From positions 1 through 64,000 of the forward strand of contig NZ_FWYD01000017.1 in the NCBI RefSeq assembly GCF_900176485.1: a stretch of 64,000 nucleotides of DNA. The letters are read 5' to 3'. The DNA is from Primorskyibacter flagellatus (GTDB lineage: Bacteria; Pseudomonadota; Alphaproteobacteria; Rhodobacterales; Rhodobacteraceae). Made by a program: the position numbers and the translations under genes. Position 1 is the first letter of the stretch; every line of letters starts with the position of its first letter. This document shows, one piece after another, positions 8,054 through 16,448 of the stretch. The notes beneath the pieces are model-generated. The model worked only from the letters and a program-made list of their open reading frames with translations. It had not been told where the DNA came from and did no database searches.

Positions 8054-8239
8054 TCATCGGTTTCCTGAGGTTCTGAAAAACCAAAGCCGCCACGAAAAGG
8101 TGCGCCTCTTTAGCATTGCCGTCCTGGCCAATACACACGCTTGATCTGCACGTCCTTGAAGGCCGATTTTGATGTAATGATCCGTATCGATCGAACCATC
8201 CGGGCGGCGTTTGATTTCGGGCGTTTCATATTGTTGCAT
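8054..8239 (-). CDS. Small protein beginning like the RSP_7527 family
   Basis: A 61-aa frame whose first 28 residues (MQQYETPEIKRRPDG, then SIDTDHYIKIG) look like the short Rhodobacterales-specific proteins annotated as RSP_7527 family: a basic segment, a D/T-x-x-Y motif and then a helix. The C-terminal half (LKRRTFSWRLWFF) diverges and may be the result of a frameshift. A frame just upstream (8240-8325) could encode another small peptide. Function is unknown. The surrounding DNA is decayed, so this may be a relict. Confidence 0.35.
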   Translation of the reverse strand: MQQYETPEIKRRPDGSIDTDHYIKIGLQGRADQACVLARTAMLKRRTFSWRLWFFRTSGNR

Positions 8240-8393
8240 GGCGTGAACTCCTCAATTGTCCTGACACCAATGGACTGCAAACGCCTCGTCATCGCTTGAA
8301 GGCGCTCTTTAGAATTCCTTGTCATTTCAATATTTCTGCTTGTCAGAGCCCAAAGTTCTTGAGTGTCACCGCCGTATGGCCGTTGAATGGTCT

Positions 8394-9584
8394 ATGGCGT
8401 ATGAATTTTCAAATTGCTTGATCGACCCTGATAAGCACCTGTTCGTGTGCGGTGGGCTGCCAGTTCACCTCGAACCGCAGGTCTTCGACCTGTTATTGCT
8501 ACTAGTAGATCGGAAGGGTCGGTTAGTGACCAAGGACGACCTTGTAGAAATCGTTTGGCACGGGCTAAGTGTGTCTGACGCCACGATCAGCGCACGGATC
8601 AACGCCGCCCGAAGGGCCGTTGGTGACACTGGTCGGGCGCAGGCTATTATCAAGACGGTCCACGGCAGAGGCTTTCAACTGAATGTCGACGTGAGGGTAG
8701 TCGCAGCCCCCGCGCAAACGCCTAACCTTGCGCGCTCTGATACGCAGAACATTCAATTCGCCTGTTCCTCGCACGGTACAAGAATTGCGTTCTCCAAAAG
8801 CGGGAATGGCCCGCCGCTGGTCCGGGTCGCCCATTGGCTTTCGCACTTGGAACTTGATTGGCAAAGCCCCGTCTGGAGGCCATTGATCGAAACGCTTGAT
8901 GGCAAAAATACGCTTTACCGCTACGATCAAAGGGGCACTGGACTGTCCTCACGCGACCTTGAAGGCGCGGATATTGATGCCTTTGCCGACGACCTAAAGG
9001 CTGTTGCCGACGCCAACAATTTGGAGCGATTCCCGATCTTTGCAGCATCGCAAGCCGTCCCGGTCGCTATCCGCTTTGCTCAAAGATATCCCAGACGGGT
9101 CAGCGGATTGGTCTTGTATGGCGGGTATGCGAAGGGACGCGCATTGCGCGAAGCGACACAGAGCGACATTGATGAAGTAACTGTTTTGGGCCTCATCAGG
9201 GCGGGTTGGGGAAAGGAGGACAGCCCATTCGTGAATGCGTTCTCGACCCTGTTCATGCCGGGTGCCACACCGACGCAATTGGCCAGCTTTGTGAAGATGC
9301 AAACCGAAACGATATCGCCAGAAAATGCAGCCCGTTTGAGACAAATAGTTGACCGGTTTGATGTCTCGGAGGTATTGGCGTCCATTCGCACGCCGACGCT
9401 GGTCATTCATGCGATCTCAGACGCGGTGCAGCCTGTCGAGCAGGGGCGAATACTTGCAAGTGAAATCGAGGGCGCAAGATACGTTTCGCTTGAGAGCAGG
9501 AACCATGTCCCACTCCCTCAGGAGGAAACCTGGACCAAGATGATGCATGAAGTTCAGTTGTTTCTGGACTGCTTGCAGCGTTGA
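8394..9584 (+). CDS. Winged-helix regulator fused to an alpha/beta hydrolase
   Basis: About 396 aa from the ATG at 8394 (MAYEFSNCLID), where related proteins begin; an upstream in-frame extension to 8319 is unlikely. Residues 1-100 are an OmpR/CadC-type winged helix (EPQVFDLLLLLVD, then VTKDDLVEIVW, then ISARINAARRAVGD and TVHGRGFQL). The rest is an alpha/beta hydrolase: YDQRGTGLSS, the nucleophile strand FAASQA, the acid in HAISDAVQP and His in SRNHVPL. The nucleophile elbow is Ala-Ser-Gln-Ala instead of Gly-x-Ser-x-Gly, but Ser is kept. There is no receiver or transmembrane segment, so the hydrolase domain probably senses a small molecule directly. The gene stands alone between mobile-element remnants. 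Confidence 0.85.
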   Translation: MAYEFSNCLIDPDKHLFVCGGLPVHLEPQVFDLLLLLVDRKGRLVTKDDLVEIVWHGLSVSDATISARINAARRAVGDTGRAQAIIKTVHGRGFQLNVDVRVVAAPAQTPNLARSDTQNIQFACSSHGTRIAFSKSGNGPPLVRVAHWLSHLELDWQSPVWRPLIETLDGKNTLYRYDQRGTGLSSRDLEGADIDAFADDLKAVADANNLERFPIFAASQAVPVAIRFAQRYPRRVSGLVLYGGYAKGRALREATQSDIDEVTVLGLIRAGWGKEDSPFVNAFSTLFMPGATPTQLASFVKMQTETISPENAARLRQIVDRFDVSEVLASIRTPTLVIHAISDAVQPVEQGRILASEIEGARYVSLESRNHVPLPQEETWTKMMHEVQLFLDCLQR

Positions 9585-10043
9585 TCATGCCGGTCTTATG
9601 TCATCAAGAAACTCACAGAATAACTGTAAGCAGACCTTCGGACCTGCGGCCCGTTCAGCAGCTTTGTCCCGCGTTTCTGCCGTTCGATAGCCTGAGATAA
9701 TGCAAGATAAATCAACGTCCGCTTCGGGAAAGCTGCACCGCAGCGTTGTCGATCTTTGAGGGCGGCAGCTTCTCTAATTGGGCGTTTGGGTCAAGCTCGT
9801 CTTCCTTCTTTCTCATGGATCATTGTCACTCCTCCGGGTCACGCTTCTCTTCGCAGTCTAAGTGATGACCTGATGTCATCGCTGCAAGCATGTGTCGGAT
9901 TGGCGATGGAGAGCCTCGCTCTGGGACGCGCTTCTCGTTGCGCAGCAGCCATATTCAGCTTCTTCCACAGACCTCGTCCGGTGAGGGACGACCCCGTTCA
10001 GGTTGGGTGTCGGGTGCTTACATCATGCCGCACCCTCCACCTT
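9585..10043. other. Spacer without recognisable genes
   Basis: Minus-strand frames at 9600-9800 have protein-like stretches, but they switch frame and have no family resemblance or start signal. I treat this as decayed sequence upstream of the IS110 fragment. Confidence 0.4.
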
Positions 10044-10200
10044 CTATGGACGGAATTCAGTGCCATCAGTCCACATGCGATGCAGGAGAACAGCAAGCTT
10101 TCGTGCGACGGCGACGACCGCACGGCGTCTGAGAGAGGTATTTCACCGCCACCATCCACATAGCCTTGACCGCCTTTGTGTAGGCAAGCGCGTATGCAGA
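10044..10200 (-). pseudogene. IS110-family transposase C-terminal fragment
   Basis: The minus-strand frame at 10044-10135 reads RRAVVAVARKLAVLLHRMW, then TDGTEFR and a stop. This is the characteristic C-terminus of IS110/IS116-type transposases (AVARKLAV.LHRMW.DGTEFR). The preceding helix TKAVKAMWMVAVKYL lies in a different frame, so at least one frameshift separates them. No DEDD catalytic half is left. Confidence 0.65.
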
Positions 10201-10255
10201 TACAACGCCAGTGACCTAATTACTATTACTTATCAGCAACTTAGGGTTGGATTTT

Positions 10256-10341
<86 letters not shown>

Positions 10342-10490
10342 AGGTGTCGTGGAGCAGGCGTTTAAGCCTGAGAGCGGGCCGTGTCAACGAGGTTTCTGAA
10401 GATATTTGCACGCGGTGCCTTGGCACCTTGTCTGCGACCTTGTGCATCGCTATTCAGGCAAGAGAATTGCTGTGCAAGGAGCCTACAGAT

Positions 10491-11474
10491 ATGACCAAGC
10501 TCGTGACCATCTATGGCGGATCCGGCTTTGTTGGCCGCTACATTGCTCTGCGCATGGCCAAGCTGGGCTGGCGCGTCCGGGTCGCGGTGCGGCGTCCGAA
10601 CGACGCGATCTTCGTAAAGCCTTTCGGTGTGGTCGGACAGGTTGAGCCAGTTCTTTGCAACATCCGCGACGATGCGAGCGTTGCGGCGGTCATGCAGGGG
10701 GCTGATGCGGTGGTCAATTGCGTCGGGGTTCTGGCCGAGCGCGGCAAGAACAGCTTTGATGCGGTGCAGCATGAGGGCGCTGCGCGCGTTGCCCGGCTTG
10801 CGGCTCAGAACAGCGTGAAGTCACTGGTGCAGATCTCCGCCATTGGTGCGGATTCGGAAGCCAGCAGCGCGTATGGGCGTACGAAAGCCTTGGGCGAAGC
10901 GGCCGTGCTGGAGCATTTTCCAAATGCCGTGATCCTGCGCCCGTCTATCATTTTCGGACGCGAGGACGAGTTCTTCAACCGTTTCGCAGCCATGTCGCGC
11001 TTTGGTCCGGTGTTGCCGGTGATCGGCGGCGACACGAAATTTCAGCCGGTCTATGTCGATGACGTTGCTCGGGCCGCGGTGATGGGTGTGCAGGGCGAGG
11101 CGGCACCGGGCATCTACGAACTGGGAGGTCCCGATGTGATGAGCTTTCGGGCGCTGATGCAGGAGATGCTGAGTGTGATCCGCAAGCGTCGCCTAGTCCT
11201 GAATATCCCGTTTTTCTTCGCTAAAATCATCGCATGGGCTTTTGATCTGCTGGAAAGGGTGACTTTGGGCTTGATCCCCAACCCGGTTGCCACACGCGAT
11301 CAGGTCAGAAATCTTGCACATGACAATGTTGTTGCCGAGGGTGCCAAAGGGTTTGCCGAACTTGGGATAGAACCCATCGATATGGAGGCTGTGTTGCCCG
11401 ACTACCTGTGGCGGTTCCGTCCATCCGGCCAGTATGACGCGATCAAGGAATCTGCGCGCAATCTTAAGGTTTGA
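10491..11474 (+). CDS. NDUFA9-like SDR-family NAD(P)-binding protein (complex I accessory type)
   Basis: 327 aa from the ATG at 10491, preceded by AAGGAG at a normal distance; an in-frame extension to 10290 would run through the tRNA-Leu gene and is rejected. The N-terminal Rossmann loop is TIYGGSGFVGRYIA. Then come VRVAVRRP, DAVVNCVGVL and, instead of a classic YxxxK, SSAYGRTKALGE with Tyr and Lys in the right spacing. Atypical SDR proteins of this size are the alphaproteobacterial relatives of the complex I subunit NDUFA9. They are thought to bind NADPH structurally and stabilise complex I. The C-terminal half holds the usual NIPFFFAKIIAWAFDLLE helix. The gene stands alone. Confidence 0.87.
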   Translation: MTKLVTIYGGSGFVGRYIALRMAKLGWRVRVAVRRPNDAIFVKPFGVVGQVEPVLCNIRDDASVAAVMQGADAVVNCVGVLAERGKNSFDAVQHEGAARVARLAAQNSVKSLVQISAIGADSEASSAYGRTKALGEAAVLEHFPNAVILRPSIIFGREDEFFNRFAAMSRFGPVLPVIGGDTKFQPVYVDDVARAAVMGVQGEAAPGIYELGGPDVMSFRALMQEMLSVIRKRRLVLNIPFFFAKIIAWAFDLLERVTLGLIPNPVATRDQVRNLAHDNVVAEGAKGFAELGIEPIDMEAVLPDYLWRFRPSGQYDAIKESARNLKV

Positions 11475-11659
11475 TCCACCGCGCCGCGCTACGGTTGTTC
11501 AGCATGAGTTCTGACATTGGTGCAGCAGATCGGCTTTATGTGCGACCATGGCCTTGGTCGCGGTGACGGGCTTCTGGAATGTCGCGCCGGTGGCCGCTTG
11601 CAGCGACCCATTCGGATATGGCATTTGCTGTCGCTATCAATGCGGGAAAGCCGCTTATT

Positions 11660-12655
11660 CTAGCAATAGCGTTCCGGCCCGATCCATTGTGCCTCTGTGT
11701 AGCGATCGCCATGCGCCCATCCGACCGGCAATGCGGCTTCGATACGCGCAAGTTCGGTGTCGGACAGTTCCATGCACGCTCCTGCGGCCAGTTCGCGCAA
11801 ATGTGCCGGGTTGCGGGTGCCGGGTATCGGGATGACAGTCGGCGACTTTGCGATCAGCCAGGCGATGGCCAATGCGGCCGCACTGGTGCCACTTTCGGCG
11901 GCCAGGCTGCGCAAGGGCGCGCTTGCCGCGATGTTTGCGGAGAAATGCGGCTCGGTAAAGCGTGGGTTGCCGGCCAGAAAGGCCGAGGCCGCGACGCGAT
12001 CAGCCGTGGGCGGCCGGTCGGTCAGCAACGCCCGGCCCACGGGAGAGAACGCCACCAACGCCGTGCCTTGACGTTCGCATTCCTGCACCAGGCCAAGTTC
12101 CGGCGCGCGTGTCGACAGCGAATATTCCGACTGCACCGCCGCAATTGGATGCACTGCCGCAGCGCGGCGCAGCGTGGCGGGGGCGACTTCGGACAGGCCG
12201 ATGGCGCGGGTTTTGCCCTTGCGGACCAGTGCTGCCATCGTGTCCGTCACTTCCTCGATCGGACGGGCGGCTTCGCGGCGATGGACATAGAAAAGGTCCA
12301 CGCAGTCCACACCCAGACGTGTCAGGCTTTTGTCCAGTTCGGCTTCGAGATGTTCGGCGGAATTATCGAAATATCGCGCGCCAGAGCCCGGATCACGCGT
12401 GATTCCGGCTTTTGTCGCGATCAGAAAGGGGTTGCGGCCGCGACTGGCGATATAGCTGCCGATTATGGATTCTGATTTGCCCATCCCATAGATGTTGGAC
12501 GTATCAAGATGGGTGACGCCAAGCTCGACCGCGGTATCCAGCAACGCGTGTGCCTCGGCCTCGGTGGTATCGCCGTAAAAGCCCGCGAAGGACATCGCGC
12601 CGATGCCGATGGCTGAAACCTGGGGCCCATGGCGTCCCAATCGTCGTGTCTGCAT
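11660..12655 (-). CDS. Aldo/keto reductase
   Basis: 331 aa, a TIM-barrel NADPH-dependent carbonyl reductase. The start MQTRRLGRHGPQVSAIGIGAM is canonical. The catalytic tetrad is readable: Asp in HLDTSNIYG, with Tyr in NIYG, Lys in FLIATKAG, and His in YVHRRE. The C-terminal cofactor region is PIPGTRNPAHL. It belongs with the AKR11/13-type stress or aldehyde reductases; the substrate is unknown. It is transcribed away from the membrane-protein gene at 12948, with about 290 bp of intergenic sequence for both promoters. The second aldo/keto reductase at 38581 belongs to a different subgroup. Confidence 0.92.
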   Translation of the reverse strand: MQTRRLGRHGPQVSAIGIGAMSFAGFYGDTTEAEAHALLDTAVELGVTHLDTSNIYGMGKSESIIGSYIASRGRNPFLIATKAGITRDPGSGARYFDNSAEHLEAELDKSLTRLGVDCVDLFYVHRREAARPIEEVTDTMAALVRKGKTRAIGLSEVAPATLRRAAAVHPIAAVQSEYSLSTRAPELGLVQECERQGTALVAFSPVGRALLTDRPPTADRVAASAFLAGNPRFTEPHFSANIAASAPLRSLAAESGTSAAALAIAWLIAKSPTVIPIPGTRNPAHLRELAAGACMELSDTELARIEAALPVGWAHGDRYTEAQWIGPERYC

Positions 12656-12947
12656 AAAGATCCCTCATGTTTCATGGGCACGGATGTTTCTGGCGCAGCG
12701 GCAAGCCAAATCGGCACCGAGCTATGGACAGTCTGGCTTGCTGATATATTACTATGTCAACAATAGCATGGCGGCAACCGAGCCCTGCAAGCACGGTGTG
12801 GCTCGGGCCATGTCGCCGTTTGGCCAAAACGGTCAGGGACAGGACGCGCCGGGTCTGGGTGTTGCCATGAACAGAAAGCACGAACATGTGTTCAGCATAT
12901 TTTTCCTGCACGCAGGTCAGCAATGCTCGGCTGTTTAGAGGTGGCGT

Positions 12948-14333
12948 ATGAGCCAGTCGCGCAGTCTGCTTTCTGCGGCCATCGTCGCCATCATGGCGTT
13001 CGAGATCTGCGCGCGGCTCACAGGGCTGGATCCGCTGCGCTGGACGGCCTGGGCCGCTATGGGGGGCGTGATTGTCTTGTCGTTCCGGCACCTGAGCGGA
13101 CGGGAATATTACCTGCTGGGCGCGAGCGTCTTGGCGACGGTCGTGGCGTTTTGGACCCCGTTCAACAAGCCGGGTGTGATAGAGGGCGCGCTGGATCAGG
13201 CGAGCTTTCTGATGGCCTTCATCCTGCTGCTGGGCTTGTTGCACGAAGCGGCTGCAACGTCGCCGTCGGTCAGCGAATTGGGCGGCTATCTGACGCGCCA
13301 GCCGCCGCGACGGCGCTACTATGCGTTGAACGGTGGCACGGCAATCATGTCGATCCTGTTCAACGTGGGGGTCGTCAGCTTTCTGGTGCCGTTGATCCAG
13401 CGCGGCATCCATCATGCGTCGCCCGGCGATTCGCTGAACCCGATCCGCGAGCGGCGTCAGCTAAGCGCCTTGCTGCGCGGTTTCGCCTGGAGCGTGATCT
13501 GGTCGCCTACCGCGATCGCGCCGCTGGTGTTGATGGAATTGATGCACGGCGTTGATCGCGGACGCTGGATTTTGTTGGGGCTTGGGACATTCTTTTGCGT
13601 GATGGCCTTGGGCGGCATCGAGGATCAGCTACGCTACAGGCGAAGGCATGCGGCCCGACCGATGGTGCCACCCCCGTTCCCACGGCATGCCGCGGTGATG
13701 TTTCTGGCTGCCTGCTGCTGGTTGTTGGGCATGTCCGGAACGATAGCGTGGCTGACCGGCGATACCATCGTTTTTGGTCTGGTCGTGTCCTGTCCGGTGA
13801 TGCTGGTGGGCTGGTTATGGGCGCAAAACCGGGGCGACGAAGGTTGGCCGTTCGTACGATCGCGACTGGGCGGGATCTACCGCGACAGCTTGCCCAAGGC
13901 CGCGCCGGTTGCCGTGACGCTGGCCTGTTCGGGTTATATTGGCCGGATGCTGGCCGGGCTGATACCAGCACAAGAATTGGGGCAGGCGCTGGGGATCGAC
14001 GCGGTGCCGGATTACGTCCTGTTGGGGCTGTTGCCGTCAGTCATTGCTTTGCTCAGCCTCTCCGCCCTCAGCCCGATCATGATGGCGATCTTTTTCGGCA
14101 GCCTGTTCGGTGCTCTGCCCGTGATGCCTGCCGATCCCACCCTGATTGCATTGTCGATTTCCTGCGGATGGGCGCTGGCAATGACGTTTTCGCCGTTTTC
14201 AACGGTTGTGCTTCTGACCGGCCGGGTCAGCGGGCTTGCGCCAGTGACATTGACTTGGCGCTGGAACTTGACCTTCAGCCTGCTGGCCGCGGTGTTTCTG
14301 ATTGGGGTGTTCCGCGTCCTGACGTTTCTCTGA
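12948..14333 (+). CDS. Polytopic membrane protein of unknown function, possibly a transporter
   Basis: 461 aa with about 11-12 hydrophobic segments covering nearly the whole length. The segments occur in two halves separated by a basic loop at about residues 227-240. The half-helix pattern with FNVGVVSFLVPLIQRG and SPTAIAPLVLMEL in the first half, and TFSPFSTVVLLTGRVSG near the end, recalls the ion-transporter (ArsB/NhaD/CitT-like) architecture, where unwound helices carry N/S/T-P motifs. I do not recognise a specific family, so transport is inference. The gene converges with gntR, and a GGCCGC/GCGGCC hairpin at 14341-14357 may terminate both. Confidence 0.7.
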   Translation: MSQSRSLLSAAIVAIMAFEICARLTGLDPLRWTAWAAMGGVIVLSFRHLSGREYYLLGASVLATVVAFWTPFNKPGVIEGALDQASFLMAFILLLGLLHEAAATSPSVSELGGYLTRQPPRRRYYALNGGTAIMSILFNVGVVSFLVPLIQRGIHHASPGDSLNPIRERRQLSALLRGFAWSVIWSPTAIAPLVLMELMHGVDRGRWILLGLGTFFCVMALGGIEDQLRYRRRHAARPMVPPPFPRHAAVMFLAACCWLLGMSGTIAWLTGDTIVFGLVVSCPVMLVGWLWAQNRGDEGWPFVRSRLGGIYRDSLPKAAPVAVTLACSGYIGRMLAGLIPAQELGQALGIDAVPDYVLLGLLPSVIALLSLSALSPIMMAIFFGSLFGALPVMPADPTLIALSISCGWALAMTFSPFSTVVLLTGRVSGLAPVTLTWRWNLTFSLLAAVFLIGVFRVLTFL

Positions 14334-14366
14334 CTTTGTCGGCCGCCACTTGCGGCCTTGCAAATC

Positions 14367-15098
14367 CTACAACTGTTCAGCGGTGAAATAATCAGGGAAT
14401 TCTTCTTGCAGCACGGAAATCCGCAGGATCGTCCCGGTCAGGTGGTTGCGCATCTGCTGCGCCGCGCCGTCGGCGTCACCCGCCTCTATCGCGTCCAGCA
14501 CCGCCGTATGGCCGCCCAATATGCCGACCATTCTGCCCGCCTTGGGCAGTTCCAGACGCTGGCAACGCGCGAGATGGCCCAGCCTGCCTTCTAGATAATG
14601 GTGCAAGCCGATCATGCCGACGCCTGCGAACAGCGTCCGGTGAAATGCCTTGTCGAGATCGCTGAACATGTCGACCTGTTCCGGCCTGTCGCGCAACGCT
14701 TCCTGCATGTCCAAAAGCACTCGGGCGCGGTGCAAGGTCGGCGCATCCGGGTCAGTTGCAAGGCGTCGGACTACCTCGATTTCGACGGCGACGCGAAGGA
14801 ACTGGGTTTCGTGCAACTGTTTGACGTCGATGCGGGCGACAACCGTGCCGGACTGCGGAAAAATTCGCACAAGCCCGTCTTGTTCAAGCTTTTGCATGGC
14901 CTCGCGAATCGGAGTCTGGCTGACGTTGTAATGCTTCGCCAATGCGTTGCGCGATAGGGTGCTGTCGGGTTTCAGCTCCAGGTTCACGATGCGCTGACGC
15001 AGGTTTGCGTAGACACGCTGGGCCGCAGACGCGCCGGGGCGCGCGCCATCCGCAGCGGCAAAGAGGCCTTGTTCAGTTGTGCTGTGTGTCAGTTTCAT
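14367..15098 (-). CDS. GntR-family regulator with FCD domain
   Basis: 243 aa. The N-terminal winged helix is typical of GntR: VYANLRQRIVNLELKPDS, then LSRNALAKHYNVSQTPIREAM and GLVRIFPQSGTVV. The C-terminal all-helical FCD ligand domain keeps acidic and His residues usable for a metal (DLDKAFHRTLF, GGHTAVLDAIEAG and MRNHL). FCD members normally sense sugar acids or other carboxylates and repress a neighbouring catabolic operon. The gene diverges from the TRAP/dehydratase operon at 15256, so it is probably its repressor, and the effector is likely the sugar acid or its 2-keto-3-deoxy product. Confidence 0.92.
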   Translation of the reverse strand: MKLTHSTTEQGLFAAADGARPGASAAQRVYANLRQRIVNLELKPDSTLSRNALAKHYNVSQTPIREAMQKLEQDGLVRIFPQSGTVVARIDVKQLHETQFLRVAVEIEVVRRLATDPDAPTLHRARVLLDMQEALRDRPEQVDMFSDLDKAFHRTLFAGVGMIGLHHYLEGRLGHLARCQRLELPKAGRMVGILGGHTAVLDAIEAGDADGAAQQMRNHLTGTILRISVLQEEFPDYFTAEQL

Positions 15099-15156
15099 GC
15101 GCGCCTCTCTACATCTCTGTGTCGCGCTTGTCCCGTGACCTAGGGCGAATGAGTCG

Positions 15157-15193
15157 TTGCCTAGCCTATCTCACTGATATATTAGTTGCCTAG
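15157..15193 (+). promoter_or_regulatory. Candidate GntR operator/promoter of the TRAP operon
   Basis: Two direct copies of TTGCCTAG (15157-15164 and 15186-15193), 29 bp apart, flank TGATATATTA. The first copy is preceded, and the second followed, by a GTCGTT-like hexamer. The site lies between gntR and dctP, and TATATT could serve as a -10 box. GntR binding here is an inference from position and repetition. Confidence 0.4.
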
Positions 15194-15255
15194 TCGTTTC
15201 TGAAGAAAAGCCTGGAACGGATTGCAGGTGCGACGAGACTTTAGGGAGGAAACCA

Positions 15256-16296
15256 ATGAAATCGTCTATGATTGTTTCGGTCGCTAAGGCCGTTACCCTG
15301 ATTGCGGGCTTTACGCTTGCGGCCAATGCGGCAATGGCGGCGGATCGCACATTGAAGATCCAGACAAGTTCCAACGCCAGCCACGCATCGCTCGCCTATC
15401 TGAACGAGGAATGGGTGCCAAAGCTCGAAGCGATGACCGGCGGGTCCTTGTCGGTCGAATTGCTGCCGGTCGATGCCGTCGTGCCACGCCGCGAAACGGC
15501 AGAGGCGATCGGGGTAGGGATCCTCGATGGTGATCTGACCTCGATCAATTATTTTGCCGGGATCGACCCTGCCTTTGCACTGATGGGCGACCTGATCGCG
15601 GGCTACGACTCTGCCGACCAGATCCAGGCGTTCTGCGCGCAGGGCGGCGGCAAGGAAATGCTGCAAAAGCTCTACGATGCCCACTTCCCCGGCGTGCATG
15701 TCGTGGGCTGCGGTGCCTATGCGAGAGAGGCTTTTGTCTCGAAAGTGCCGGTCAATGGCGTGGCTGACCTGAAGGGTTTGAAAATCCGCTCGCCCGAAGG
15801 CCTTGCCGCGGACGTGTTCAAACGCGCGGGCGCCGCTCCCGTGTCGATGTCCGGGTCGGAGACCTACGGCGCGCTTGAAAAAGGCGTGATCGATGCTGCG
15901 GATAACTCTGCCTATGCCAACAACGACTCCAACGGGATGCACAAGATCGCAAAGTTCCCGATCTTTCCGGGCATCCACTCCACCCCGATCCTGCAATTCA
16001 CCGTGTCCGAGATGGTCTGGGAAGAGTTGACGGATGCAGAGAAGGCAGCGCTGGAGACGTGGTATCTGGCGGCCTATAACGGGCTGAGGCAGTATTTCGA
16101 TCGTCTCGATCGCCAACTGGTCGCGCGCGATAAGGCGGCAGGTGAACTGACGGTCATCGATTGGCCCCAGGCCGAGCGCGACAAGTTTCGCGTGATCGCT
16201 CAGGAAGCGTGGAGCGACTTTGCCGCGCAGACCGAACTGGCGCAGGAAGTCTATGATACGCATATCAAATTCATGAAAGATGCCGGGCTGCTATAA
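15256..16296 (+). CDS. dctP: TRAP transporter substrate-binding protein (DctP family)
   Basis: 346 aa with a cleavable signal peptide (basic MKSSMIVSVAK, hydrophobic core, then AANAAMAAD with a likely cut after Ala-Met-Ala). The mature part is a DctP-type periplasmic protein. It has the conserved Arg region VPVNGVADLKGLKIRSPEG, the MSGSETYGALEKGVIDAAD substrate-clamping segment and a long C-terminal helix. It captures an organic acid, presumably a sugar acid, and hands it to the fused membrane component encoded next. GGAGG stands upstream of the ATG. It is the first gene of the sugar-acid operon. Confidence 0.92.
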   Translation: MKSSMIVSVAKAVTLIAGFTLAANAAMAADRTLKIQTSSNASHASLAYLNEEWVPKLEAMTGGSLSVELLPVDAVVPRRETAEAIGVGILDGDLTSINYFAGIDPAFALMGDLIAGYDSADQIQAFCAQGGGKEMLQKLYDAHFPGVHVVGCGAYAREAFVSKVPVNGVADLKGLKIRSPEGLAADVFKRAGAAPVSMSGSETYGALEKGVIDAADNSAYANNDSNGMHKIAKFPIFPGIHSTPILQFTVSEMVWEELTDAEKAALETWYLAAYNGLRQYFDRLDRQLVARDKAAGELTVIDWPQAERDKFRVIAQEAWSDFAAQTELAQEVYDTHIKFMKDAGLL

Positions 16297-16317
16297 TCTG
16301 ACGTTGATGCAGGAAAA

Positions 16318-16399
16318 CACCCGTCCCGGACTTGATCCGGGACCTCCTGTCAGCGAACACCGCCAGCGCGGAGGTCCCGGATCAAGTCCGGGACGGGTG
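16318..16399. repeat. Perfect 30-bp inverted repeat between dctP and dctQM
   Basis: Two arms of 30 bp (16318-16347 and 16370-16399) are exact reverse complements around a 22-bp loop. Each arm itself contains a palindrome, CCCGGA-n-TCCGGG. It looks like a dispersed intergenic palindromic element of the kind common in alphaproteobacterial genomes. In the transcript it would form a very stable hairpin, which could raise the level of dctP mRNA over the downstream part. Confidence 0.85.
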
Positions 16400-16448
16400 A
16401 CACGACGGATCGACTCGCCGGAACAGGTGGGCAACGGAGGCATCCGGC

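Noticed and set aside
9756-10163. 135-codon plus-strand frame
   Set aside because: It overlaps the IS110 C-terminal match on the minus strand and itself resembles nothing.
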